Positions 25,226 through 35,064 are shown, counted from the stretch's first letter. The stretch is DNA of 64,000 bases from Sporomusa termitida (GCF_007641255.1 NZ_CP036259.1:1426001-1490000), one strand, 5' to 3'. Notes: generated by a model not told the origin, from the letters alone. Numbers and translations are program-made.

Positions 25226-28200
25226 ATGCATGAGTTATCTGCGGTTTTATTGGGAAGCCCTGAGGTTTACTGGAATGGAAAACGGGTGTTTTTTCCTTTT
25301 GCCAAGATGGAAGCATTACTGTATTATTTATTGGTTAAAAGAAAGGCAACCCGCGAAGAATTAGCGGCCTTGCTATGGCAGGAAATGGAAGATGGGGCAG
25401 CCAGAAAAAATCTGCGCAATACACTCTATCTCCTGAAAAAGCTGACGTCAGAAACCTTGCTCCTGACCCCGTCGCGGGCTAATGTTTTGCTAAATACCGA
25501 AACCGTCAGCATTACTACCGATTTCCAGGAATTTAACGAGGTCTCCCCGGCCGAATCGCTGGTATTATACCGGGGGGAGTTTCTGGCGGGATTTGCCTGT
25601 AAAGATGCGGAAGCTTTTGAAACCTGGGTCAACCGCCGGCGGGAGAGCTGTAAAGAGGACCTGCTTGCCCGGCTGACCAAGGTTATTGTTGCCCGGCTTA
25701 ATAATAAAGATTATAGTGCGGCCGAACGTTATCTTAAGCAGCTTATTACGCTGGACGAATATAATGAGAGTGCGTACCGAACGCTGATGAAGGTGTATGA
25801 GCGGGCCGGGGCTGTAAATAAGTCGCTTGCTGTCTATGATGGTTTACAGGCCAAGCTTAGCAGCGAACTGGGCATCGGCCCGCAAGACAAAACCCGGGAG
25901 GCTTATGAACGTATCAGGGCCAAAATGGTTAATCAGCTGGTTGTGCCGGCCGAGCAGGCGGCCGAGAATTTTTTCGGTCGCAAGCGCGAGCTGCTATGGC
26001 TGCAGCGGCTTGTGGCTGACTTTTGCGCAGGCTGCTCACCGTGCGTATGGGCGATTGTAAGCGGTGAGCAGGGAGTGGGGAAAACAGAAATTGTCCAGCG
26101 GCTGCAGGAAACGCTGGCTGCCGACTGTGTAACGGTTTTGCGAACCCAGTGTTATCAGGCTGAACAGGATTATCCCTATAAAGCCTGGAATCAAATCTTT
26201 TGCCAGGCAATGGAGCTGCTATCGCAGCGCGGTGTGGTACTGCCTGCCATCTGGTATCAGATTATTGCCTCTGTGTTTCCGGCAGTTCTCGGTAATCAGA
26301 CCGTAGCCTGCCAGAGCCAGGCCGTCAACGGCTATAATATTCATTCCGGTATGATTGAAGAGGTTATGGGCGGTATTTTAGAGAAGGTTGCCGCCCCCAG
26401 AAAGGTACTTTTGCTTATTGATGATGTTCAATGGCTGGATATTCAGGGCTGGTCTGTATTGCGCCAGTTGCTGCGGTCCGGGCGGCAGCAACTGTTATGT
26501 ATAACAACCTGCCGCACCGATTATCAGGAACAAATTGAGTTGTTCAGCGGCAACGCCAGGCAGGAGGGCCTGGTCGAAACCCTTATACTCGAAAATTTTA
26601 GCCGGGAAGAGGTTGTCAGATTTTCGGAGTTGATGCTCCCGGCTGATAAGCTTACGGCCGGGCTGCAGCAAAAGCTGTATGAGTATACGGACGGCAACGC
26701 CCTGTTTTTAGTGGAAAGCTTTAAGTTAATTAAGATGGGACAAAATGTGAACCGCCTGTCGCCACGCCTGCGGAGTGTGTTGCATGAGCAGGTTAATACG
26801 CTGGCGGACAATGCCAGAAAAGTGCTGGATGTCATGTCGGCATTTTTTAATGACGTGGGCTTCAACGAGTTGCTGGCTGTTTGCGGGATGAACGAGTTTG
26901 AAATTGTGGAAGCCATTGAGGAATTGCAGCACAGGCGGCTCATTCAGGAAATGCCCGGATCAGTTCCGGGGGGAAGAGGGCCTGTGTACAAATATAACCA
27001 TATCCGGATCAGAAGCTATATTTATGCAGAATTGTCTTCCTCCAGAAAACAGATGATCCACAGGCGGGCCGGCCGCTATCTGGAAGAACTGATGGATAAA
27101 GAGGCCTGGGGCCGGGACTTATATTCAGAGATTCTGTACCACTATGCGCAGATTGACGAAAAAATAAAAATCCTGGAATATACGATTAAGCTGGCCGAAA
27201 GATTTTGCTGTCCCCAATATGAATTGTTTCCTGAATTTAGTGATTGGCCGAGAGGGAATGGCTTTATTCTGGATAATAAATTGCAAATCATGCATTATTT
27301 GGATAAGATCAAAGCGTTGTTGGCCGCGCTGGAGCAGGAATATGTGCCGCAGGCGAGTTTAAGCCGGTTCCGGGCAGCCTACCTGGAAATGCTGGGCCGT
27401 TATTATATCTGGCGCGGGGAGCATCTGGCCGGCCTGCGGGCCATCCATCAGCTGCTGCGCCTGGCCGCCAAAAAAAGTTTTATTGATTATACAGTAAAAG
27501 GGTATCAACAAATTATCTATTGCGGCATCCAGATCCGTAATCCCAAGCTTATCGAACTCTTTGCCAATAAGCTGTTACAGACAGCCCAGGCCGCCAGTCT
27601 GGCAGAAAAACAGGCCGTGATCCAGCGGTTCCTGGGGATTGCTTATGCTTTGCGCCGGCAAACAGGCCGGGCAGAGCAATATTATCGCCAGTCGATTGCT
27701 TATTATAAGCGTTTGGGAGAAAGACCGGGGGAGTTTAATCTGCATATTGCCGCCGGCTATAACTACATCGGCGATGTAAGGCGCATGGAGGGCAAGCTGG
27801 CAGAGGCTCTTTATTATTATGATCAGGCCATCAGGGTTGCCGGCCGCAACCAGAGCAGCGCCGGTGTTGTTATTTTTCTGGTTAATGCCGGCCATGCCGC
27901 CTATGACCTGGCGGAATATGGCAAGGCTTTCGCCTATTTGTCGGAGGCTTTGGCCCTGGAGGCGCAGTATGGCGAATATCAGGGCTATTGGTGCCTGCGC
28001 AGCTACTGTACGTTGCATTGCCTGCTGGCTTTATTGGCTGTTAAGGATAACTCCCTGCAGCAAGGGCGCAGTTATCTGGAGAAAGCCGATGAATTTCTGC
28101 AGCGGTATCATGATCTTTATCAGGCCGGGCTTATTGCCCGGGCCAAGCTGGAGATTGGCGTCAGGATGCAGCAGGATGCCCGGCTGCAAGCCGTTTTTGC

Positions 28201-28363
28201 CGATTATCTGCCGTTGCCGGTTGAGGAATACTATCGCCATGGGCAAGGGTTCTTTAGTAAAACCGGGAATACATTTGAGCAAATAACACTGGACAAATTA
28301 TATTTAGCTGCAGGTGGCGGGGGGAAAATCATTTTGCATAATAAAAAACCGGCCCAGGGTTAA
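25226..28363 (+). CDS. BTAD/AAA/TPR transcriptional activator
   Basis: A 1045-residue regulator with an N-terminal OmpR-like winged helix (about residues 1-90, AKMEALLYYLLVKRKATREE). A bacterial transcriptional activator domain follows (about 100-235, containing ELGIGPQDKTREAYER). Then comes a STAND-type ATPase with Walker A GEQGVGKT from residue 280 and Walker B LLLIDDVQWLD near 395. TPR-like helical repeats fill about 620-1000. An in-frame TTG at 25181 is possible, but ATG 25226 starts right at the domain. Sitting between hutD and hutU, it probably controls the hut genes; the effector is unknown. Confidence 0.85.
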   Translation: MHELSAVLLGSPEVYWNGKRVFFPFAKMEALLYYLLVKRKATREELAALLWQEMEDGAARKNLRNTLYLLKKLTSETLLLTPSRANVLLNTETVSITTDFQEFNEVSPAESLVLYRGEFLAGFACKDAEAFETWVNRRRESCKEDLLARLTKVIVARLNNKDYSAAERYLKQLITLDEYNESAYRTLMKVYERAGAVNKSLAVYDGLQAKLSSELGIGPQDKTREAYERIRAKMVNQLVVPAEQAAENFFGRKRELLWLQRLVADFCAGCSPCVWAIVSGEQGVGKTEIVQRLQETLAADCVTVLRTQCYQAEQDYPYKAWNQIFCQAMELLSQRGVVLPAIWYQIIASVFPAVLGNQTVACQSQAVNGYNIHSGMIEEVMGGILEKVAAPRKVLLLIDDVQWLDIQGWSVLRQLLRSGRQQLLCITTCRTDYQEQIELFSGNARQEGLVETLILENFSREEVVRFSELMLPADKLTAGLQQKLYEYTDGNALFLVESFKLIKMGQNVNRLSPRLRSVLHEQVNTLADNARKVLDVMSAFFNDVGFNELLAVCGMNEFEIVEAIEELQHRRLIQEMPGSVPGGRGPVYKYNHIRIRSYIYAELSSSRKQMIHRRAGRYLEELMDKEAWGRDLYSEILYHYAQIDEKIKILEYTIKLAERFCCPQYELFPEFSDWPRGNGFILDNKLQIMHYLDKIKALLAALEQEYVPQASLSRFRAAYLEMLGRYYIWRGEHLAGLRAIHQLLRLAAKKSFIDYTVKGYQQIIYCGIQIRNPKLIELFANKLLQTAQAASLAEKQAVIQRFLGIAYALRRQTGRAEQYYRQSIAYYKRLGERPGEFNLHIAAGYNYIGDVRRMEGKLAEALYYYDQAIRVAGRNQSSAGVVIFLVNAGHAAYDLAEYGKAFAYLSEALALEAQYGEYQGYWCLRSYCTLHCLLALLAVKDNSLQQGRSYLEKADEFLQRYHDLYQAGLIARAKLEIGVRMQQDARLQAVFADYLPLPVEEYYRHGQGFFSKTGNTFEQITLDKLYLAAGGGGKIILHNKKPAQG

Positions 28364-28412
28364 TAATGGTTGATATTTTTGCCCGAGTTTAGGAAACAGT
28401 TTCTAACAGGGG

Positions 28413-28456
28413 GACTGCCAGCTGATTTTGCCGGAACAATCAGTTGGCAGTCTTTT
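28413..28456 (+). terminator. Terminator after the BTAD regulator
   Basis: GACTGCCA-CTGATT pairs with AATCAG-TGGCAGTC around a 10-nt loop, followed by TTTT. Confidence 0.85.
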
Positions 28457-28548
28457 GGTTGAGCGGGCAATAATAATGTTGAAAAAACGGCTGCCGGTAT
28501 TTTGACGTTTCGTTGACGCAGCTGTGATACAGTAATGGTAAAGTAAGG

Positions 28549-28554
28549 TATAAT
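28549..28554 (+). promoter_or_regulatory. -10 element of the hut operon
   Basis: TATAAT lies 26 bases before the hutU ATG. The expected -35 position (28526-28531, GATACA) is poor, as in activator-dependent promoters, which fits control by the adjacent BTAD regulator. TTGACG copies at 28502 and 28513 are too far upstream. Confidence 0.5.
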
Positions 28555-28579
28555 AGAGGATATAGATGGAGGGATAATT

Positions 28580-30607
28580 ATGGTTCGCAATTGTGAGATT
28601 GGCAGTGCCATGACCGTCAAATTGGATAATGTGCTGCCCGCATTACCGGTTTTTGAACCTGGCATTCGCCGTGCACCCAACCGGGGGTTTCGTCTGACCC
28701 GGGAACAGACCAAAGTAGCTTTGAAAAATGCGCTGCGCTATGTGCCGGAGGAGCTGCATGCCGTGCTGGCGCCGGAATTTATGGAGGAACTGCGGACACT
28801 CGGCCGGATTTACGCTTACCGTTATATGCCGCAAGAAAAAATTGCCGGCAAGCCGATTGATGCCTATACAGGCAACTGTGTGGAAGGCAAGGCCTTTCAG
28901 GTAATGATTGACAATAACCTGGACCCGGCGGTTGCGCTTTACCCGTATGAGCTTGTCACTTACGGGGAAACCGGCAGTGTGTGCCAAAACTGGCTGCAGT
29001 ACCAGCTCATCAAAAAGTATCTGGCAGTCATGACCGACCGGCAGACTATGGTAGTGGAATCAGGTCATCCGCTGGGGTTATTCCCGTCCAAGCCGGAGGC
29101 GCCCCGCGTAATTATTACGAATGCGCTCATGATTGGCATGTTTGATAACCAGGAGGACTGGGAGATTGCCGAACAGATGGGGGTGGCCAACTACGGCCAG
29201 ATGACGGCAGGGGGCTGGATGTATATCGGGCCGCAGGGAATTGTGCACGGCACGTTTAACACTCTGCTTACGGCCGGCCGTAAACGTTTGGGCGTGGCGG
29301 CAGATGGCGACCTGCGCGGGCATTTGTTCGTTTCTTCCGGTCTGGGCGGCATGAGCGGTGCCCAGCCGAAAGCGATTGAGATTGCCGGCGGGGTGGGGAT
29401 TATTGCCGAGGTGGATTATTCCCGGATTAAAACCCGTTATGATCAAGGCTGGGTCACCAGGATTTCGGCCGATTTGGACGAGGTATTCAAGCTGGCCGAA
29501 GAGTATCAACGGAAGAAAGCGCCGATTTCTATTGCCTATCATGGCAATGTTGTGGATTTACTGGAGTATGCAGTTCAAAACAACAAGCATATTCCGCTGC
29601 TTTCCGACCAGACTTCCTGCCATGTTGCCTATGATGGCGGCTACTGCCCGCAGGGGCTGAGCTTTGCCGAGCGGACAAACCTGCTGGCTGCCGACCGGCA
29701 GCAGTTCCGTAAATTGGTTGATAAGAGCCTGCAGCGCCATTTTGAGCTGATTAAGATACTGGCCGAACGGGGAACCTATTTCTTTGATTATGGCAATGCC
29801 TTCCTGAAAGCGGTGTATGATGCCGGGGTTAAAGAGGTGGCCCAAAATGGCTATGACGAGCGGGACGGCTTTATTTTCCCTTCTTATGTTGAAGATATCA
29901 TGGGGCCGGAATTGTTTGATTACGGCTATGGACCATTCCGCTGGGTTTGCCTGAGCGGCGACCCGGCCGATCTGCGCAAGACCGACCAGGCGGCCATGGC
30001 CTGTATTGACCCCAACCGGCGCGGCCAGGACCGGGATAATTACATATGGATCCGGGATGCCGAACAAAACAAACTGGTCGTAGGGACGCAGGCCCGGATT
30101 TTGTATCAGGATGCGGAAGGACGCCTCCGGATTGCCCTGAAGTTTAACGAGATGGTGCGCCAGCAGGAAATCGGGCCGGTGATGCTGGGCCGGGACCATC
30201 ATGACGTCAGCGGCACCGACTCACCCTTCCGGGAGACTGCCAATATTAAGGACGGCAGCAATATTATGGCCGATATGGCCGTGCAGTGCTTTGCCGGCAA
30301 TGCGGCCAGAGGTATGAGCCTGGTTGCTTTGCATAACGGCGGCGGGGTCGGTATCGGTAAATCGATCAATGGCGGTTTTGGCATGGTGCTGGACGGCAGC
30401 GAACGGGTTGATGAAATTTTGCGCCAGGCGATGTTATGGGACGTTATGGGCGGGGTAGCCCGCCGGGCCTGGGCCAGAAACGAACATTCGATGGAAACGA
30501 TTGTCGAATTCAACCAGCAATACGCCGGCAAGGGCCATGCGACACTGCCTTATATCCCGGAGGAAAGCCTGATTGACTGCATTGTCGCCAAAGTGTTTGC
30601 CAAGTAG
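28580..30607 (+). CDS. hutU: Urocanate hydratase
   Basis: Converts urocanate to 4-imidazolone-5-propanoate using tightly bound NAD+ as an electrophile. At 675 residues it is the long form, not the approximately 555-residue Bacillus/Pseudomonas type. Motifs include TYGETGSVCQNW, TAGGWMYIGPQGIVHGT, the Rossmann-like SGLGGMSGAQPKA, the catalytic-Cys region QTSCHVAYDGGYCPQG and HNGGGVGIGKSINGG. ATG follows ATGGAGGGA. First gene of the hut operon; no histidine ammonia-lyase gene precedes it. Confidence 0.96.
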   Translation: MVRNCEIGSAMTVKLDNVLPALPVFEPGIRRAPNRGFRLTREQTKVALKNALRYVPEELHAVLAPEFMEELRTLGRIYAYRYMPQEKIAGKPIDAYTGNCVEGKAFQVMIDNNLDPAVALYPYELVTYGETGSVCQNWLQYQLIKKYLAVMTDRQTMVVESGHPLGLFPSKPEAPRVIITNALMIGMFDNQEDWEIAEQMGVANYGQMTAGGWMYIGPQGIVHGTFNTLLTAGRKRLGVAADGDLRGHLFVSSGLGGMSGAQPKAIEIAGGVGIIAEVDYSRIKTRYDQGWVTRISADLDEVFKLAEEYQRKKAPISIAYHGNVVDLLEYAVQNNKHIPLLSDQTSCHVAYDGGYCPQGLSFAERTNLLAADRQQFRKLVDKSLQRHFELIKILAERGTYFFDYGNAFLKAVYDAGVKEVAQNGYDERDGFIFPSYVEDIMGPELFDYGYGPFRWVCLSGDPADLRKTDQAAMACIDPNRRGQDRDNYIWIRDAEQNKLVVGTQARILYQDAEGRLRIALKFNEMVRQQEIGPVMLGRDHHDVSGTDSPFRETANIKDGSNIMADMAVQCFAGNAARGMSLVALHNGGGVGIGKSINGGFGMVLDGSERVDEILRQAMLWDVMGGVARRAWARNEHSMETIVEFNQQYAGKGHATLPYIPEESLIDCIVAKVFAK

Positions 30608-30627
30608 CATACAGGAAGGAGAAAAAA

Positions 30628-31917
30628 ATGGCAGGAAAAAAATTGCTGATTAAACATGCGGCAGAATTGATTACTTGTGCCGGACCGGCCCCCAAGCAGG
30701 GGCCGGCGATGGGGGATATCGGGATGATTCCGGACGGGGCGCTGCTGGCCGAGGATGGCCGGATCAGCTGGGTGGGACCGACGGCCGCACTGCCGGCCCT
30801 TGATGAAAGTCAATGGGAGGTTATTGATGCCGCCGGGCAATGCGTGCTGCCGGGGTTTGTTGATTCGCACACCCATATGGTATTTGGCGGCTACCGGGCG
30901 GAGGAGTTTTTCTGGCGGTTGAGCGGCACCCCCTACCTGGAAATCCTGGAACGGGGCGGCGGCATCCTGAACACAGTTGAGGCGACCCGGGCGGCCAGTC
31001 TGGCGGAGCTGAAAGAGCTGGCCGGGCGGCGTTTGCGCAGCATGCTGGCAATGGGAGTAACTACGGTGGAAGGCAAAAGCGGTTATGGGCTGGATAAGGA
31101 GACCGAATTGCGGCAGCTGGCCGTGATGGCCGAACTTAACCGGGAACAGCCGGTGGAGATCGTACCGACCTTTATGGGCGCCCATGCCGTCCCGCCTGAA
31201 TATAAGGGACGTACCGACGCCTATGTGGACTATCTGATTGCCGAGGTATTGCCGGCCGTGTCCGCGCAAGGGATCGCCGAGTTTTGCGATGTGTTCTGCG
31301 AACAGGGGGTTTTCTCGCTGGCCCAGTCGCGGCGGCTGCTGACCGCGGCCAAAGGCCTGGGGCTGAAAGCCAAGCTGCATGCCGATGAGATTGTTGCCCT
31401 GGGCGGGGCCGAGCTGGCGGCGGAGCTGGAGGCCTGTTCGGCTGACCATCTGCTGCAGGCCTCTGCTGCCGGCATTGCGGCCTTGGGCAAAAAACGCACC
31501 GTGGCTACGCTGCTGCCGATGACTGCTTTTTGCCTGCGTGAGCCGTATGCCCGGGCCCGGGCGATGATTGACAGCGGGGTGGCGGTAGCCCTGGCCACAG
31601 ATTACAACCCCGGCAGCTGCTTTAGTCATTCCATCCCGCTGGTAGCCGCTTTGGCGGCGATTCAATTAGGTATGACCCCGGCCGAGGTGGTTACGGCGCT
31701 GACCATTAACGGTGCCGCCGCAGTCAACCGGGCCGACCGGGTCGGCAGTCTGGAAGTGGGCAAACAGGCCGATGCAGTCATATTGGAATATCCGTCCCAT
31801 CTGTTCCTGGTTTACCATGCCGGCATGAACCTTGTCGACAAGGTGATTAAGCAGGGACAGCTTAGCTGGAGTAAAGCCGACAATATAGACAATATACATA
31901 GAGAAGGGAAGTTATAG
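30628..31917 (+). CDS. hutI: Imidazolonepropionase
   Basis: Opens the imidazolone ring to give N-formimino-L-glutamate. A metal-dependent amidohydrolase of 429 residues with the N-terminal beta-sandwich (LLIKHAAELITC). The metal-binding DSHTHMVFGGYR lies near residue 80. Later signatures are FMGAHAVPPEY, KLHADEI and ALATDYNPGS with the conserved Asp. ATG 30628 follows GGAAGGAG, 20 bp after hutU. FtcD starts two bases after its stop. Confidence 0.96.
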   Translation: MAGKKLLIKHAAELITCAGPAPKQGPAMGDIGMIPDGALLAEDGRISWVGPTAALPALDESQWEVIDAAGQCVLPGFVDSHTHMVFGGYRAEEFFWRLSGTPYLEILERGGGILNTVEATRAASLAELKELAGRRLRSMLAMGVTTVEGKSGYGLDKETELRQLAVMAELNREQPVEIVPTFMGAHAVPPEYKGRTDAYVDYLIAEVLPAVSAQGIAEFCDVFCEQGVFSLAQSRRLLTAAKGLGLKAKLHADEIVALGGAELAAELEACSADHLLQASAAGIAALGKKRTVATLLPMTAFCLREPYARARAMIDSGVAVALATDYNPGSCFSHSIPLVAALAAIQLGMTPAEVVTALTINGAAAVNRADRVGSLEVGKQADAVILEYPSHLFLVYHAGMNLVDKVIKQGQLSWSKADNIDNIHREGKL

Positions 31918-31919
31918 CT

Positions 31920-32810
31920 GTGGCAAAACTTGTAGAATGCGTACCGAATTTCAGTGAGGGCCGGCGGCCGGAGGTCATTGCGGCGATTGTCAATGAAGTG
32001 AAGAGTGTAACCGGCGTCAGCCTGTTTAATGTCAATTCAGACGGCAGTCATAACCGGACGGTGGTAACTTTTGTCGGTGAGCCGCAGGCGGCTAAACTGG
32101 CTGCTTTTAAAGCCTGCGCCAAGGCGGCCGAGCTGATTGACATGGAACAGCATCAGGGGGAACATCCGCGGGTTGGGGCCACTGATGTGATTCCGTTTAT
32201 TCCGGTGAGTGAGGTTACTATGGAAGAATGCGTGCAGCTGGCCAACGAATTGGGGCGGGAAATCGGGGAAAAGCTTAATATCCCGGTATACCTGTATGAA
32301 GCGGCTGCCAAACAGGCGGCGCGGGTCAAACTGCCTGATGTCCGCAAAGGCGAGTACGAAGGGCTGAAGACCGCAATTGCCACCCCGGAGCGCCGGCCGG
32401 ATTACGGCCCGGCCCGGATGCATCCGGCGGCGGGGGCAACCGTTGTCGGTGCCAGGCAGTTTTTAATCGCCTATAACATCAATCTGAGCACAAGTGACGT
32501 CAATATTGCCAAAAAGATTGCGGCGGCCATCCGGGAGGCGAAGGGCGGCTATAAATTCTGCCGGGCGATGGGGGTTATGATTGAAGAGCGGAATATGGCG
32601 CAGGTAACGATCAATATGGTTGACTATACGGGCACTCCGCTGCACCGGGTATTTGAAACGGTTAAGTCGGAAGCGGCAAGGTACGGCGTAAATGTCATCG
32701 GCAGTGAGATTGTGGGCATGGTGCCGCTGCAGGCACTGATCGACACGGCTGATTTCTATCTGCGCCTGGAGGGATTTGAACGTAAGCAGGTATTGGAAGA
32801 AAACCTTTAG
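31920..32810 (+). CDS. ftcD: Glutamate formimidoyltransferase
   Basis: Transfers the formimino group from formiminoglutamate to tetrahydrofolate, giving glutamate and 5-formimino-THF. The 296-residue protein corresponds to the N-terminal domain of mammalian FTCD. Signatures are LVECVPNFSEGR at the start, VNSDGSHNRTVVTFVG, and QHQGEHPRVGATDVIPF with the likely catalytic His. GTG start at 31920 after GAAGGGAAG. The next gene encodes the matching cyclodeaminase as a separate protein. Confidence 0.95.
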   Translation: MAKLVECVPNFSEGRRPEVIAAIVNEVKSVTGVSLFNVNSDGSHNRTVVTFVGEPQAAKLAAFKACAKAAELIDMEQHQGEHPRVGATDVIPFIPVSEVTMEECVQLANELGREIGEKLNIPVYLYEAAAKQAARVKLPDVRKGEYEGLKTAIATPERRPDYGPARMHPAAGATVVGARQFLIAYNINLSTSDVNIAKKIAAAIREAKGGYKFCRAMGVMIEERNMAQVTINMVDYTGTPLHRVFETVKSEAARYGVNVIGSEIVGMVPLQALIDTADFYLRLEGFERKQVLEENL

Positions 32811-32826
32811 TAAGGGGCTTGATGAT

Positions 32827-33453
32827 ATGTTAATTGCAATGAAAATTACCGAGTTTCTGGAGGAACTCGGGTCAAACTCACCGGCTCCGGGCGGCGGCAG
32901 TATCTCGGCTCTGGCCGGGGCCCTGGGCGGCGCGTTGACGGCTATGGTCTGCCGTCTGACCGTCGGCAGCGGCAAATATGCCGAGGTGGAAACAGAGGTA
33001 ACAGCCCTGCTGGCGGAAGCTGATGCGCTGTCAGGGGTGCTGACCCGCTATGTTGATGCCGATACCGAGGCCTTTAACAAGGTAATGGCGGCCTATAAAC
33101 TCCCCAAAGCAACGGAGGCTGAGAAGCTGGACCGCAGCGCGGCCATTCAGCAGGCGATGATGTATGCCACCAACCTGCCGCTGGAGGTTGCCGCCTGCTG
33201 CCTGAAGGTGTTAACAATGGCAGTGCGGATACTGGCCATTGGCAACAGCAACGCGGCCAGCGATGCCGCTGTGGCCGGCCTTATGGCCCATGCCGGCCTG
33301 CATGGCGCCCTGTATAATGTAAAGATTAATTTAGGCAGTATAAAAGCGCCAGGCTTCCAACAGGAGATTCAAACGAAAATGGACCTTATCATCAAAGAGG
33401 ACGAGCGCCTGCACAGCGAGCTTATCGCCGTGGCCGGCAAGGTGATCGGCTAA
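32827..33453 (+). CDS. fchA: Formimidoyltetrahydrofolate cyclodeaminase
   Basis: Converts 5-formimino-THF to 5,10-methenyl-THF and ammonia, so the one-carbon unit from histidine enters the folate pool. A 208-residue all-helical protein with SNSPAPGGGSISALAGALGG near the start (folate-binding region) and NSNAASDAAVAG toward the end. The ATG at 32827 is chosen because AAGGGG precedes it by nine bases; upstream in-frame starts lie inside ftcD. Last hut gene before a terminator. Confidence 0.92.
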   Translation: MLIAMKITEFLEELGSNSPAPGGGSISALAGALGGALTAMVCRLTVGSGKYAEVETEVTALLAEADALSGVLTRYVDADTEAFNKVMAAYKLPKATEAEKLDRSAAIQQAMMYATNLPLEVAACCLKVLTMAVRILAIGNSNAASDAAVAGLMAHAGLHGALYNVKINLGSIKAPGFQQEIQTKMDLIIKEDERLHSELIAVAGKVIG

Positions 33454-33465
33454 TACTTTTACAGC

Positions 33466-33504
33466 AACAGGACTGATCCCGGTGACGAGACTCAGTCCTG
33501 TTTT
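33466..33504 (+). terminator. Terminator ending the hut operon
   Basis: AACAGGACTGA pairs with TCAGTCCTGTT, loop 15 nt, then TTTTG. Confidence 0.85.
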
Positions 33505-33765
33505 GTCGTGCGGCGGGAGACTAACCGGAGCCTGATTTATGATTGCCGTTTTGCCTGTTACCCCGGATAAAATTATGGCGATGCTTACGGCAAGGCAAGC
33601 TAAGTAAAAAAGGAAACAACAGGCCCTGCAGGCCGGCAGGATAATATTCCCTGGCGGCGAATGTACTATTAAGGCAATAAGTGCGATGATTTATAGGCGT
33701 TCTGTAACATATGCAGAACGTATGATTTTTTGCGGAGAACAACAAGGGTGCGGGGGGTGAATGAA
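33505..33765 (+). other. Intergenic region before the oxidoreductase operon
   Basis: It holds the dyad CGTTCTG-N9-CAGAACG (33698-33720), about 45 bp before the next start and five bases before a run of T. It could be an operator or a weak terminator. A 22-codon ORF at 33539-33607 is not convincing. No clear promoter was seen. Confidence 0.4.
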
Positions 33766-33975
33766 TTGGCTGAAGTCCGGGTATTTGGTGAAAAATGTAA
33801 AAGCTGTGGTCTCTGTGTGGCCGTGTGTCCGCGTCAGGTACTGGCGATAGGCGATAAAGCAAATTCCAGGGGCTATTATACTGTCGTTGCTGCCGACCAA
33901 GAAAACTGTGCGGGCTGCGCCCTGTGCGGCCTGATGTGTCCTGATATTGCCTTAGAGGTGTACAAAGAGTCCTAA
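33766..33975 (+). CDS. 2-oxoacid:ferredoxin oxidoreductase, ferredoxin (delta) subunit
   Basis: Electron-transfer subunit of about 69 residues with two complete [4Fe-4S] motifs, CKSCGLCVAVCP (from residue 11) and CAGCALCGLMCP. TTG at 33766 is the likely start because GGGGGGTGA lies just before it; a GTG at 33757 overlaps that site. It is the first gene of a four-gene operon in the usual delta-alpha-beta-gamma order and 16 bp from the alpha subunit. Confidence 0.85.
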   Translation: MAEVRVFGEKCKSCGLCVAVCPRQVLAIGDKANSRGYYTVVAADQENCAGCALCGLMCPDIALEVYKES

Positions 33976-33991
33976 GGAAGGAGCAAGTTGT

Positions 33992-35062
33992 ATGAAGAAA
34001 AAGTTGATCAAAGGCAATGAGGCCATTGCCGAGGCCGCCATAAAGGCAGGCTGTAAGCTGTTTTTTGGTTATCCGATTACCCCTTCTACCGAGATCGTGG
34101 AATATTTGTCAAAACATTTGCCTAAAGCCGGCGGCACCCTGCTGCAGGGCGAAGATGAGATTGCCTCAATTAATATGTGCTACGGCGCGGCCTGTACAGG
34201 GGCCAGGGTTATGACCGCCTCCTCCAGCCCCGGCTACAGTCTGAAGCAGGAAGGGTTGTCTTATCTGGCCGCGGCTGAACTGCCTGTCGTTGTCGTCAAT
34301 ATTAACAGGACGGGCCCCGGTCTGGGCGGACTTGGTCCCTGCCAGTCCGATTATTTCCAATGTACCAAGGGCGGTGGTCATGGCGACTATCGTCTGCTGG
34401 TGCTGGCCCCGTCCAAAGGCCAGGAAATGTATGATTATACGCTGGCGGCTTTTGACCTGGCCGATAAGTACCGGAATCCGGTATTGATCCTGGCCGACGG
34501 CTTTTTAGGGCAGATGATGGAGCCGATTGTGCTTAAAGACCGGCCTGATGCTGAGCTGCCGGTCAAGGACTGGGTGACGGACGGCTGCCTGGGCCGGGCT
34601 AAGCGCAAGATTGCCAGCTATTCATTGACCAATGAAATCGGGGAACAAAATAATCTCTATTGGGAAGGAAAATATCAGGCGATCAGGGAACAGGAGCAGC
34701 GCTGGGAAGAATTCCGCACTGACGACGCCGATTATCTGATCGCTGCCTACGGCACCTGCGCCAGAATTGCCAAAACGGTCGTGTTGCAGGCCCGGGCCAG
34801 GGGGATTAAATTAGGTCTTGTCCGCCCCATTACGCTGTGGCCGTTTCCGGAGAAAGCGTTTGCACCGTACCGGGGGAAAGTTAAAGGCGTGCTTACGGTC
34901 GAGCTGAATACGGGCCAAATGATTGAGGATGTGAGACTGGCACTGGAATGCAGTGTCCCTGTCAGTCTGCACCGGCGCTTGGGCGGTATGCTGCCCCATG
35001 AGGATGAGGTCCTGGCGGCGCTTATTCAGCAATTCAATATTCCCCTGGACCGGGAGGTGTAG
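33992..35062 (+). CDS. vorB: 2-oxoacid:ferredoxin oxidoreductase, alpha subunit (VorB type)
   Basis: Alpha subunit of 356 residues. It starts MKKKLIKGNEAIAEAAIKAG, and FFGYPITPSTEIVEYL forms part of the thiamine diphosphate-binding interface. QGEDEIASINMCYGAACTGA and SSSPGYSLKQEG are typical of VorB/KorA proteins. Whether the complex prefers branched-chain 2-oxoacids or 2-oxoglutarate is not certain. VorB-like proteins often precede beta and gamma subunits as here, and the adjacent hut operon makes glutamate-derived 2-oxoglutarate a reasonable alternative. Confidence 0.88.
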   Translation: MKKKLIKGNEAIAEAAIKAGCKLFFGYPITPSTEIVEYLSKHLPKAGGTLLQGEDEIASINMCYGAACTGARVMTASSSPGYSLKQEGLSYLAAAELPVVVVNINRTGPGLGGLGPCQSDYFQCTKGGGHGDYRLLVLAPSKGQEMYDYTLAAFDLADKYRNPVLILADGFLGQMMEPIVLKDRPDAELPVKDWVTDGCLGRAKRKIASYSLTNEIGEQNNLYWEGKYQAIREQEQRWEEFRTDDADYLIAAYGTCARIAKTVVLQARARGIKLGLVRPITLWPFPEKAFAPYRGKVKGVLTVELNTGQMIEDVRLALECSVPVSLHRRLGGMLPHEDEVLAALIQQFNIPLDREV

Positions 35063-35064
35063 TT

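Noticed and set aside
30550-31665. Long minus-strand ORF inside hutI
   Set aside because: It is a shadow of the GC-rich hutI frame, with low-complexity composition and no start signals.
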